From NCBI RefSeq assembly GCF_052113205.1, contig NZ_JBFRCU010000020.1, forward strand, positions 1 to 64,000: a stretch of DNA of 64,000 bases, read 5' to 3'. Below are positions 51,732 through 59,799 of this stretch, in pieces. This stretch comes from Inquilinus sp052113205. Its GTDB lineage: Bacteria; Pseudomonadota; Alphaproteobacteria; DSM-16000; Inquilinaceae. How positions within the stretch are numbered: the first letter of the stretch is position 1; each line of letters begins with the position of its first letter. The translations under genes were made by a program, and so were the position numbers. Below the pieces are notes generated by a model. It was not told the DNA's origin. It ran no database searches and saw only the letters and a program-made list of their open reading frames with translations.

Positions 51732-51804
51732 CGTCATCCCCGCGCAAGCGGGGATCTCGTAACGCTTTGACCGGAAAGAGATTCCCGCTTCCGCGGGAAT
51801 GACG
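51732..51804. repeat. Palindromic repeat family A, copy 4 (right flank of a hypothetical gene)
   Basis: A 73-base element oriented opposite to copy 3 and matching it at 69 of 73 positions by direct comparison, including the non-palindromic loop. Together they enclose the hypothetical gene and its promoter as an inverted pair. Confidence 0.88.
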
Positions 51805-51864
51805 ATGAGAGGAGAGGTCGCTGTTGTGAGAAGGTCCCGCCCCGCGGGAGAGGCAATATGAGAA

Positions 51865-53889
51865 CTATCGCTGCCGTTCGCGGCGGATTGCAGCGAGGCG
51901 CGCGGCCACGGCAGGGTCGGCCAGCGCCTCGCCGGCCGGCCGGTCCAGCCGCCGGCGCCAGTTCGGGTATTCGTCGATCGTGCCGGGCAGGTTCGGTTGC
52001 TGCTCCAGCCCCAGCACATCCTCCAGCGGCACCAGCGCCAGCCGCGACGGGCTGCGGGCGACGAAGCGCAGCGCCGCATCGACCACCGGGCCGGCTTCTT
52101 CCGGCACCGGACCGGCGCCGATTGCCTGCCACAACCGGCCGCGGTCGGCCGCGCGCTGCGCCCTCTCCGCCGCGCCGCCATCCTCGTATTGGCCGAGTTC
52201 CGCCCGCGCGGCGATGTCGGTGTTGCGCCACCAGCCGGCTACCGGCGGCAGGTCGTGGGTCGAGCTCATGGCCACCGCTCCGGCGTCCCAGCGCTCGACC
52301 GGCTTGAAGCCGTCGCCGTCGCGCTCGAACGGCAGCACCCGCATGCCCGCGACACCATGGTCTGCCAGCGTGTCGGCGAAGCCCCAGGGCAGGGTGCCAA
52401 GGTCCTCGCCGATCACCACGGCACGATGGCGATGCGATTCCAGCGCCACCAGGCGCAGCAGGTCCTCCACCGGATAGGTCAGATAGGCGCCCTCGGTCGG
52501 CGACATCCCGTCCGGCACCAGCCACAGCCGGGCCAAGCCCATGACATGGTCGATGCGGATGCCGCCGGCATGGCGCAGCGTCGCCCGCAGCGTGTCCAGG
52601 AACGGGGCGAAGCCGGTCTCGACCATCGCCCGCGGCGAGATCGCCGCGAGCATCCAATTCTGGCCATCGGCGTTGAAGGCGTCGGGCGGCGACCCGATGC
52701 TGGCGCCGCCCAGCACGTCGGACGGGCGGCTCCAGGCATGGCTGCCGGTGGCGTCCATGCCGACGGCCAGATCGGCGATCAGGCCGATGCGCAGCCCGGC
52801 CGAGCGGGCCCCGGCCTGGGCGGCGGAAAAGGCGCGGTCGGCCAGCCACTGCAGGAACAGGTGGAAGCGGACCTCGCGGTCATGCGCCACCGCGAACTCC
52901 GCCACCGCGGCGCCGGCGGGTTCGCGCAGCGCCGCCGGCCAGCGGCGCCAGTCGCGGTCGGTGGGATCGGCGGCCAGGCGGGCGGCCTGCAGCGCCTCGA
53001 ACCGGGCATGGTCCTGCAGCAGGTCTCCGCCGGCCTGCACGAAGCCGGCGAAATCCTCGGCCAGACCGCTGCCAACGGCGGGGTCGAAGCCGTCGAACAG
53101 GGCCCGGAACAGCGCCAGCTTGGCCCGCGCCGCCTCCGGCCAGTCGATCAGCGCCGCGGCCTCGGCCTGCCGCATCACCTCGGCGACGCCGGCCGTCCGG
53201 ATGGCGGCGTCGACCCGGCCCTGGCCGAACAGCGCGGCGGGATCGGCCAGCAGCGGATTCAGGAACAGGCGGCTGGACGGGGAGTAGGGGCCGAAGCGCT
53301 CCGGCTCGGCCGTGAACAGGGCGTGGGTCGGGCTCAGCGCCAGCGCGTCGGCACCGGCGCGGCCGGCCGCCCGGGCCAGATCGGCGATGCCGCGGCTGTC
53401 GCCGATGCCGCCGTCGCCAAGTCCATCGGAACCATTCCGCCGCAGCCCGTAGATCTGCGCCGCCAAGCCCCACATCCGGCCGCCGCGGGCGACCTGGTCC
53501 AGGCCGAAGCAGCGCGGCGGTGCCACCGCAAGAGTGATCTCGCGGTCGCGCAGCTGCAGCCGGTGATAGCCGGCCCGGTCGATCGGCGGCACCCAGCAGC
53601 GTCCGTCATCGCCCGGATATACGGTGATCTCGGCTCGCTCCCCCGTCTCCAGGACCAGGATGGCGGCGCCGGTGCCTGCCGCTGGCGACAGGGGGATCGA
53701 CTGGCCGGTCACACCGGTGACCAGCGGCGGCACGGAAACGGCCGGCTCGTCGGCACCGATCAGCGCCAGCAGCCGCTCCAGCGTCTCCGGCGCCACGCTG
53801 CGGGTCTGGCCGGTGACGTCGGTCCAGTCGGGCGCGATGCCGGCCCGGCGGGCCCGGTCGCGCAGGGCGTCCGCGAGATCCAAGAGCAA
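51865..53889 (-). CDS. malQ: 4-alpha-glucanotransferase
   Basis: A 674-residue GH77 amylomaltase, which transfers alpha-1,4-glucan chains between maltooligosaccharides or glycogen-derived chains. The conserved regions appear in order: DLAVGMDATGSHAW, the nucleophile aspartate in GGIRIDHVMGLARLW, the acid/base glutamate in VVIGEDLGTLP and the transition-state aspartate in SSTHDLPPVAGWW. The N-terminal 150 residues are the additional beta domain of bacterial MalQ. A TTG start is used; a second TTG two codons in has better spacing to GGAAGGG. No other glycogen gene is in view, so it stands alone. Confidence 0.93.
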   Translation of the reverse strand: MLLDLADALRDRARRAGIAPDWTDVTGQTRSVAPETLERLLALIGADEPAVSVPPLVTGVTGQSIPLSPAAGTGAAILVLETGERAEITVYPGDDGRCWVPPIDRAGYHRLQLRDREITLAVAPPRCFGLDQVARGGRMWGLAAQIYGLRRNGSDGLGDGGIGDSRGIADLARAAGRAGADALALSPTHALFTAEPERFGPYSPSSRLFLNPLLADPAALFGQGRVDAAIRTAGVAEVMRQAEAAALIDWPEAARAKLALFRALFDGFDPAVGSGLAEDFAGFVQAGGDLLQDHARFEALQAARLAADPTDRDWRRWPAALREPAGAAVAEFAVAHDREVRFHLFLQWLADRAFSAAQAGARSAGLRIGLIADLAVGMDATGSHAWSRPSDVLGGASIGSPPDAFNADGQNWMLAAISPRAMVETGFAPFLDTLRATLRHAGGIRIDHVMGLARLWLVPDGMSPTEGAYLTYPVEDLLRLVALESHRHRAVVIGEDLGTLPWGFADTLADHGVAGMRVLPFERDGDGFKPVERWDAGAVAMSSTHDLPPVAGWWRNTDIAARAELGQYEDGGAAERAQRAADRGRLWQAIGAGPVPEEAGPVVDAALRFVARSPSRLALVPLEDVLGLEQQPNLPGTIDEYPNWRRRLDRPAGEALADPAVAARLAAIRRERQR

Positions 53890-54090
53890 GACCCTTCCAT
53901 TGAGCGCGCCGGTCCGATGGCACGGCCGTGATCATATGGAGCCGGATCTCGGATGGGAAAGGCTATGCCGGGGGAAACGGTCCCTCGGACTCAAAATCCC
54001 GCGTCCGCAGCGGCGCCTGGCGCCGTGCGGAGCACGGGATCGAAACCATCGGCCGCGGCCCGGAAGGGCCCGGCCTCCCGATATGGCGGA

Positions 54091-54393
54091 TCAGGCCAGG
54101 GTCAGCGAGCGCGGCATCGCCACGCTGCGGGTGCGGCGGCGCTCCACCACCACGGCGCTGCCGGTGTTCGACCGGATGGTCGAGGTGATGCGCAGGGTCG
54201 ACTTCTTCGCCATCTCCGCCGCCTGGGCGTCGGCCGCGGCGCGCACGTCGTCCAGCGACTGGCCGCTCAGCTCGGCGGCGATCTGCAGCCGCTCCTCGAA
54301 GTCGGCGGTCAGCCCTTCGGCGGCATACAGCGCGTCTTCCATCGTCGGCAGTTCGCGCTTGGTGACGTAGCGGACATTCTTGACGGCAGGCAT
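54091..54393 (-). CDS. Small hypothetical protein (100 aa)
   Basis: A 100-residue soluble protein. N-terminal strand KNVRYVTKRELPTMEDAL, then helices EGLTADFEERLQIAAELSG and SLDDVRAAADAQAAEMAKK, then a basic stretch (RITSTIRSNTGSAVVVERRRTR). I do not recognise a family. ATG is preceded by GGGAGCG. The helical central part and basic C-terminus would suit a nucleic-acid- or protein-binding role, but this is speculation. It is isolated between malQ and the DapA-like gene. Confidence 0.6.
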   Translation of the reverse strand: MPAVKNVRYVTKRELPTMEDALYAAEGLTADFEERLQIAAELSGQSLDDVRAAADAQAAEMAKKSTLRITSTIRSNTGSAVVVERRRTRSVAMPRSLTLA

Positions 54394-54718
54394 GGATCGC
54401 TCCCGTAAACCTTCACCTGTTGGGTCGGATCATTCGATCACGGCCTCGTGTCGGAAGGCCGGTCAAATGCCCGTAAAATGTGGTCCAAAGAGGGCGGGAC
54501 CAAGCCGCCCATCGGGCGTCGCCTCGTCTCTCTGCACCTTGATGAGAATAATCATACGATATTGCGGTGCAACATAGATCTGCAGGAAATGCTGCGGTGC
54601 AATGCAGTCGGCGAGGGGCTCGGCCACCTTTTCGAAGTTTGTCGACAAATTAAATACAATTGGTATTCTGGGTCGGCCGCAAGCGGATCGGCGGCGGAAA
54701 CACAAGGGATGCAGAGCG
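54394..54718. other. 325-base AT-rich promoter region of the DapA-like gene
   Basis: No gene is seen. The region is distinctly AT-rich compared with its surroundings. It holds the repeated word GCGGTGCAA (54565 and 54595 area), the palindrome TTTGTCGACAAA and a TACAAT box, consistent with a regulated promoter. Confidence 0.6.
54638..54649. promoter_or_regulatory. GntR-type operator TTTGTCGACAAA
   Basis: A perfect 12-bp palindrome of the TTGTnnACAA type used by FadR-branch GntR regulators. It lies 70 bases before the DapA-like start codon. A TACAAT box follows nearby (54655-54660). No GntR gene is in the window. Confidence 0.6.
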
Positions 54719-55630
54719 ATGGCGGGGCAGCGCTGGACCGGGGTCTACACGGCGATCACCACCAAGATGGATGCGCGGCAGGAGGTCGACCTGGCCGGGG
54801 TGCGCGCGGATGTCGCGTTCCAGATCGAGGCCGGGGTCGACGGCATCATCTGCTGCGGCTCGATCGGCGAGGCCAGCACCCTGACCGCCGACGAGAAGAT
54901 GGCGATCGCCGGCGCGGTCAAGGAAACGGCGGGCGGCCGCCCGGTGCTGCTGACCGTGGCCGAGGATTCGACCCGGGCCGCGGCGGCGCTGGCGGAACGG
55001 GCCGCGGCCGCCGGGATGGACGGGCTGATGCTGCTGCCGGCGATGCGCTACGTCTCCGACCGGCGCGAGACGATCCAGCATTTCCGCACCGTGGCGCGCT
55101 CGTCCGGCCTGCCGATCATGGTCTACAACAACCCGATCGCCTATTCGGTCGACGTCACGCCGGAGATGTTCGCCGAGATGGCGGACGAGAAGAACTTCGT
55201 CGCGATCAAGGAATCCTCGGGCGACGTCCGCCGCATCACCGATATCCTGAATACGGTCGGCAACCGCTACGACATCTTCACCGGCGTCGACGACCTGGCG
55301 CTGGAAAGCCTGATGCTGGGCGCGGTCGGCTGGGTCGCCGGCCTGGTCTGCGCCTTCCCGCGCGAGACGGTGGCAATCCACAAGCTGGTCGCGGCCGGCC
55401 GGATCCCCGAGGCGCTCGAGATCTACCGCTGGTTCATGCCGCTGCTGCACCTCGACGTGTCGCTGCGCTTCGTCCAGAACGTCAAGTTGGCCGAGGCGAT
55501 CGTGCGCGGCACCTCGACCGTGGTGCGCCAGCCGCGGCTGGAACTGCAGGGGGCCGAGCGCGACCGGGTCGAAACCATCGTCCGCACCGCCCTGGCCAAG
55601 CGCCCGGACCTGGCGAAGTACGGGGTCTAG
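54719..55630 (+). CDS. Dihydrodipicolinate synthase family protein
   Basis: A 303-residue class I aldolase-like TIM barrel. Family landmarks: GSIGEASTLTADEK (GT.GE-type loop), Y142 region YNNPIAYSVD, and the Schiff-base lysine in FVAIKESSGDVRRI. DapA relatives include dihydrodipicolinate synthase, N-acetylneuraminate lyase, 2-keto-3-deoxy-acid aldolases and hydroxyproline-pathway deaminases; the G-S/G-E loop and lack of a nearby lysine-synthesis gene argue against true DapA. The ATG has AGGGA nine bases before it. It converges with the next gene with a 3-base overlap of stops. Confidence 0.9.
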   Translation: MAGQRWTGVYTAITTKMDARQEVDLAGVRADVAFQIEAGVDGIICCGSIGEASTLTADEKMAIAGAVKETAGGRPVLLTVAEDSTRAAAALAERAAAAGMDGLMLLPAMRYVSDRRETIQHFRTVARSSGLPIMVYNNPIAYSVDVTPEMFAEMADEKNFVAIKESSGDVRRITDILNTVGNRYDIFTGVDDLALESLMLGAVGWVAGLVCAFPRETVAIHKLVAAGRIPEALEIYRWFMPLLHLDVSLRFVQNVKLAEAIVRGTSTVVRQPRLELQGAERDRVETIVRTALAKRPDLAKYGV

Positions 55631-56724
55631 CCGGCGCGGAGGAGCCGGAGGCGATCGGGGTCTGCCGGATCCCGATCGACGACCTGGACCGGCGGCCAGG
55701 CCCATTGCCAGACGCCGATGCCTGGCGTGCGGGTGAACCGGATCGGCCCGCGGGTGCCGTCGACGGCGATGCGGGGCCAGGATCCAGCGATGCGCGCCCG
55801 GTCCGCGCCAGACGAGCGCAGCGCATCGGCGAGGACGGCGATCGTGTCGTAGCCCTCGAAGGCGACGAAGGAGGGCGCTGCGGCCAGCCGCTCCCGCAGG
55901 GTTGTCTCGACCCGGGCGCCAAGTGGGCCCAGGCGCTCGGGCCGGTAGCGCAGGAACGGGATTCCGGCGCCGTCCTCGCCCAGCAGCGCCGCCCATTCGG
56001 CGAATTCCGGCTGCCCGGCCGGAGCCCCGATCAGGAGCCCGGCGAGGCGCGGGTCGCGGCGGACGGATTTGACGATCGACGCCACCGGCTCCGGGTGGCC
56101 GACCAGGAGAAGCAGGGCGGTCGCGCGGTTGTCGACGAGCGCGTCGTTCACTGCCTCGGGGGCGAGCGCGCCCATGTCGAGCTCGATGACGGTGCCGCCG
56201 CGTGGCACGAGGTGGTCCCGCAGGATGCGGGTGCCGGAGGCCCAGTAGACGCTCGGCTGGGCCGCGACGGCGATCCGGCTGTGGCCCGCGCCGAGAAGGA
56301 AGTCCGCATAGATTCGCCAGCCATGGGACTGTGCCGGGGCGAGGCGCGCGACCCAGTCCGTCGGCTGCCCGGTCAACGCGTCGAGAACCGCCGACGAGCA
56401 GAGGAATGGCAGGCCGAGGGCGTCGGCCCGGGCCGCGGCGGCGCGGGCGACGACGCTGTGATACTCCCCCGCCAGGGCCGCCACGCCCAGGCGATCCAGC
56501 TCATCCACGGCCGCCGCGGCCCTCTGGGAATCGGCCGCGGTGTCGCGGACCACCAGCTCGAGCGGTTTTCCGCCGATCCCGCCGGACTCATTGACGTCGC
56601 GAACGGCCAGCCCGAACCCGGCGAGCAGGTGCCGGCCCGCCTCGACCCAGCCGGGCCGGGTCAGCGGCACCAGGGCGCCGATCCGGATGGCCGACTCGTC
56701 GGTCCGCTCCGCTCCAGGAGTCAT
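55627..56724 (-). CDS. Periplasmic-binding-fold (Leu/Ile/Val-type) protein without signal peptide
   Basis: A 365-residue protein with the branched-chain amino-acid-binding (Peripla_BP_6) fold: IRIGALVPLTRPGW, NESGGIGGKPLELVVRDTAADSQRAAAAV and FEGYDTIAVLADALRSSG. The N-terminus MTPGAERTDES carries no signal peptide. Upstream in-frame codons only translate the neighbouring palindromic repeat. It may be a cytoplasmic sensor of the AmiC type, or an exported protein whose 5' end has been displaced by the repeat. Its stop overlaps that of the DapA-like gene on the other strand, so both are close in function only by position. Confidence 0.8.
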   Translation of the reverse strand: MTPGAERTDESAIRIGALVPLTRPGWVEAGRHLLAGFGLAVRDVNESGGIGGKPLELVVRDTAADSQRAAAAVDELDRLGVAALAGEYHSVVARAAAARADALGLPFLCSSAVLDALTGQPTDWVARLAPAQSHGWRIYADFLLGAGHSRIAVAAQPSVYWASGTRILRDHLVPRGGTVIELDMGALAPEAVNDALVDNRATALLLLVGHPEPVASIVKSVRRDPRLAGLLIGAPAGQPEFAEWAALLGEDGAGIPFLRYRPERLGPLGARVETTLRERLAAAPSFVAFEGYDTIAVLADALRSSGADRARIAGSWPRIAVDGTRGPIRFTRTPGIGVWQWAWPPVQVVDRDPADPDRLRLLRAG

Positions 56725-56742
56725 GCGTCGGCTTCCTCTCCC

Positions 56743-56831
56743 TGTCATGCCCGGGCTGGACCCGGGCATCCAGAGATGTCGATGCCGCTCTGGGTGGCCC
56801 TGGATCGCCGGGTCAAGCCCGGCGATGACAT
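56743..56831. repeat. Palindromic repeat family C
   Basis: Arms TGTCATGCCCGGGCTGGACC and GTCAAGCCCGGCGATGACA, a widespread alphaproteobacterial type of palindromic element that often yields AGLDPAIQ-like translations. It lies 18 bases from the start of the binding-fold protein gene. Confidence 0.8.
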
Positions 56832-56883
56832 TATAAATCGAACTCCACGCCGCCAACCCAACCTACGCCTAACGTCGGGGGCC

Positions 56884-57972
56884 TCAGCCCGGCTCGCCTT
56901 CCAGCACCAGCACATCGTCCCGGCCGAAGGTGACGGTGACCGGCTGGCCGCGCTCGGGCGGGGCCAGGCTTGGGCTGTTGAAGGTGTCGAGCGACACCGC
57001 GCTCTCCTGGAAGCGGACGCGGACCCGCACCACCGCGCCGAGGAAGTTCACATCCTCGATCGTGCCCTGCATGCGGTTGCGGTCGTCGCCGCGATCCTCG
57101 GTCGACCCGGCCAGGGCGATCGCCTCCGGCCGCAGCGCGACCGAGCGGATCTCGCCGTCCTTGCCGCCGGCGACGCCGCGGGCGGCGACAATGTCCTGGC
57201 CGTCGATCCGGATCCGGCCGCTCGCGGCGTCGACCACCTGGGCGCGCAGGGTGTTCAGCGTGCCGACGAAGGAGGCGACGAAGCGGGTACGCGGATAGTT
57301 GTAGACCTCGAACGGCGTGCCGACCTGCTCGGCATAGCCCTCGTTCATCACCACGATCCGGTCCGACATCGACAGGGCTTCTTCCTGGTCGTGCGTGACG
57401 AAGATGGTGGTGATGCCCAGCTCGCGCTGCAGCGCCTTGATCTCGCCGCGCAGCGAGACCCGGATCTTGGCGTCCAGCGCCGACAGCGGCTCGTCCAGCA
57501 GCAGCACCTGCGGCTTGTTCGCCAGCGCCCGGGCCAGGGCGACGCGCTGCTGCTGCCCGCCGGACAGCTGGTAGGGGTAGCGGTCGGCGAGGTGCGGCAG
57601 CTTGATCAGCTCCAGCATCTCCTTGACCCGCTGGGCGATCTCCGCGGCCGGCTTCTTCAGGACCTTCAGGCCGAAGGCGACGTTGTCCGCCACCGTCATG
57701 TTCGGGAACAGCGCATAGGCCTGGAACACCATGCCGACATTGCGCTGGTTGGGCCTCAGGCGGGTGACGTCGCGGCCGTCGACCCGGATCGACCCGCCGG
57801 TCGGGATCTCGAAGCCTGCCACCATGCGCAAGGTCGTGGTCTTGCCGCAGCCGGAGGGGCCGAGGAAGGAGATGAACTCGCCGCGCTTCACCGCCAGGTC
57901 GAAATTATGGACCACGGTGTTCTGGCCATAGCTCTTGCGCAGGCCGCTGATCTCGAGGAAGTCCGTGTCCAT
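56884..57972 (-). CDS. ABC transporter ATP-binding protein (PotA/FbpC-like)
   Basis: A 362-residue ATPase: Walker A GPSGCGKTTT (about residues 28-37), Q-loop MVFQAYALFPNMTVADN, signature LSGGQQQR, Walker B VLLLDEPLSALD and H-loop FVTHDQEEALSMSDR, with a C-terminal TOBE domain (AGSTEDRGDDRNRMQGTIEDVNFLG). The preferred ATG gives MDTDFLEISG behind AGGTGAAG; a longer start 12 codons earlier (MNHSIAPQP) overlaps the permease stop. It is the last gene of a four-gene leftward importer operon. PotA/FbpC relatives take up polyamines, iron or phosphonates. Confidence 0.93.
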   Translation of the reverse strand: MDTDFLEISGLRKSYGQNTVVHNFDLAVKRGEFISFLGPSGCGKTTTLRMVAGFEIPTGGSIRVDGRDVTRLRPNQRNVGMVFQAYALFPNMTVADNVAFGLKVLKKPAAEIAQRVKEMLELIKLPHLADRYPYQLSGGQQQRVALARALANKPQVLLLDEPLSALDAKIRVSLRGEIKALQRELGITTIFVTHDQEEALSMSDRIVVMNEGYAEQVGTPFEVYNYPRTRFVASFVGTLNTLRAQVVDAASGRIRIDGQDIVAARGVAGGKDGEIRSVALRPEAIALAGSTEDRGDDRNRMQGTIEDVNFLGAVVRVRVRFQESAVSLDTFNSPSLAPPERGQPVTVTFGRDDVLVLEGEPG

Positions 57973-58004
57973 CACTTCACCTGGCTGCGGCGCAATTGAA
58001 TGGT

Positions 58005-58796
58005 TCATCGTGTGGCCGCCGAGGAGCCGCGGCGGCCGCGGCCGAAGATCTGCAGCAGGCCCATGCAGGCCCAGGTGACGACGAAGGCGATGATCGCCAG
58101 CGCCGCCGGCTCATAGGCGCGGTTGGCGCCGACCAGCTGCAGGTAGGGGCCGAAGGCCGGCCGGTTCAGCAGGCTGGCGAAGGTGAACTCGCCGATGACG
58201 ATGGCGAAGGTCAGGAAGGCGCCGCTCAGCACCGCCGAGCGGACATTCGGCAGGATCACCCGGAACAGGATCCGGGACCGGCCGGCGCCCAGGCATTCGG
58301 CCGCCTCGGTCAGGGTGCGCACGTCGATCGCCTGCAGCCCGGTGTCGACCGCCCGGTACATGTAGGGCAGCGCCAGGGTGACATAGCCGAAGGTCAGCAG
58401 CAGGTCGGTGCCGCGCTCGCTGCCCAAGAGCGGCAGGATTGAGGAGGTGTTGAACAGCTGGACATAGCCGAACACCAGCACGATCGCCGGGATCACCAGC
58501 GGCAGCAGGGTGATGAACTCGATCACCGGGCGCAGCCGCGGCAGGCGCAGCCGCACCCAATAGGCGGTCGGCACCACCAGCAGCACGCCGACCACGATGG
58601 TCGCCAGCGCCAGCACGCAGGAATAAAGGAAGCTGGCCTGGAAGCCGGGGTCGGCCAGGACGATGCGGTAGGCGTCGAGGCTGTATTCGCCGCGTCGCAT
58701 GCGCAGCGAGAACTCCAGCGTGCCGATCAGCGGCACGATGAAATACAGCGCGCCGATGATCAGGGCGATCCAGGCGCCGATGCGGTTCTGCTTCAT
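58005..58796 (-). CDS. ABC transporter permease (PotC-like)
   Basis: A 263-residue inner-membrane protein with six helices and the EAA loop TLTEAAECLGAGRSRILFRVILPNVRSA. The order PotB-like, PotC-like, ATPase matches spermidine-type importers. Its ATG overlaps the preceding permease stop by 4 bases. The long VIEFITLLPLVIPAIVLVFGYVQLF helix region is typical of this class. Confidence 0.93.
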   Translation of the reverse strand: MKQNRIGAWIALIIGALYFIVPLIGTLEFSLRMRRGEYSLDAYRIVLADPGFQASFLYSCVLALATIVVGVLLVVPTAYWVRLRLPRLRPVIEFITLLPLVIPAIVLVFGYVQLFNTSSILPLLGSERGTDLLLTFGYVTLALPYMYRAVDTGLQAIDVRTLTEAAECLGAGRSRILFRVILPNVRSAVLSGAFLTFAIVIGEFTFASLLNRPAFGPYLQLVGANRAYEPAALAIIAFVVTWACMGLLQIFGRGRRGSSAATR

Positions 58797-59698
58797 CGCA
58801 GCCACCGCTCGCTGCGGGCGCGGAGGATCATGTAGAGGCCGTTGGACAGGCCGGTGATCAGGATCATGCCGAGCGCCAGGGCGTAGCCGAGATTGGGGTT
58901 GTGCAGCACGTCGCCGCGGATCTGCGCGTAGAGCAGGATCGGCACGATGTTCAGCGAGCTGCCGGTCAGCGCATAGGCGGTGGCGATGGCGCCGAAGGCG
59001 TTGGCGAACAGCAGCAGCGTGGTGCCGACGATGCTGGGCCACAGGATCGGCAGCGCCACCATGCGCCAGTACTGCGAGGTCGAGGCGCCGAGGATGGAAG
59101 AGGCTTCGCGCCATTCCCGCTTCAGCCCGTCCAGCGCCGGCGCCAGGATCAGCACCATCAGCGGGATCTGGAAGTACAGATAGGTCAGCGTCAGGCCCCA
59201 GAAGCTCAGCAGGTTGAAGCCGGTCTGGTACAGCCGGAAGCCCAGCACGGGGCTGACGAAGGTGTCGAACAGGATCGTCACCAGGCCGAGCCGCCCGAGG
59301 GTGGAGATGAAGGCGAAGGCCAGCGGCACGCCGGCGAAGTTCGAGGCGACGCCGCAGAAGGTCATCAGCGTCGGCCGGATCCAGCCCGGCAGCCCGCCCA
59401 TCACCACGGCATAGGCCAGGAAGAAGCCGATCAGGGCGCCGAGCAGGGCGGAGGCGAGGCTGACCCGGATCGAGATCCAATAGGCGTCGACGATCGACTG
59501 CTGGAACAGGTCGCCGATGTTCTTGAGGGTGAACGACCCGTCCGGCGTCTGGAAGCTGCCGACCAGCAGAGTGACGGTCGGCAGCACCAGGAATAGAAGG
59601 GCGAACAGGAAGAAGGGCGCCACCCCGAGCCAGGCCCAGGAGAGCTTGCCGGGCTTGGCCGGCGCGGCGAGGGGAGCTGCGATCGAGGCCTGGGTCAT
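58793..59698 (-). CDS. ABC transporter permease (PotB-like)
   Basis: A 301-residue inner-membrane protein, six helices, EAA loop REASSILGASTSQYWRMVALPILW and an N-terminal cytoplasmic segment before WAWLGVAPFFLFALLFL. ATG at MTQASIAAPLA is used; the frame upstream is open but unlike a permease. A stem-loop of about 50 bases separates it from the substrate-binding-protein gene, probably setting lower expression for the membrane subunits. Confidence 0.93.
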   Translation of the reverse strand: MTQASIAAPLAAPAKPGKLSWAWLGVAPFFLFALLFLVLPTVTLLVGSFQTPDGSFTLKNIGDLFQQSIVDAYWISIRVSLASALLGALIGFFLAYAVVMGGLPGWIRPTLMTFCGVASNFAGVPLAFAFISTLGRLGLVTILFDTFVSPVLGFRLYQTGFNLLSFWGLTLTYLYFQIPLMVLILAPALDGLKREWREASSILGASTSQYWRMVALPILWPSIVGTTLLLFANAFGAIATAYALTGSSLNIVPILLYAQIRGDVLHNPNLGYALALGMILITGLSNGLYMILRARSERWLR

Positions 59699-59742
59699 CG
59701 GCGCCTGCTGACGGGAACCTGCCGGGGGGCGAGAACGCGAAA

Positions 59743-59790
59743 GGCCGCGCCATCCCCCGGCCCCAGCGTAGGGCAGGGGACGGCGCGGCC
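59743..59790 (-). terminator. GC-rich stem-loop between binding-protein and permease genes (attenuator)
   Basis: GGCCGCGCC (59743-59751) pairs perfectly with GGCGCGGCC (59782-59790); after one mismatch TCCCC pairs with GGGGA inside. On the minus strand it follows the binding-protein stop by 9 bases and ends in TTTCGCG. Such hairpins reduce read-through and protect the upstream mRNA. Confidence 0.65.
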
Positions 59791-59799
59791 TCAAGCGGC

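Noticed and set aside
56725..56856. N-terminal extension of the binding-fold protein reading AGLDPAIQ
   Set aside because: This peptide is the known translation of a palindromic repeat, not a signal peptide or domain.
54448..57999. An 1183-codon open frame on the plus strand
   Set aside because: It overlaps the DapA-like gene and runs antisense to the binding-fold and ATPase genes; the translation is low-complexity Arg/Gly/Pro/Ala without family patterns.
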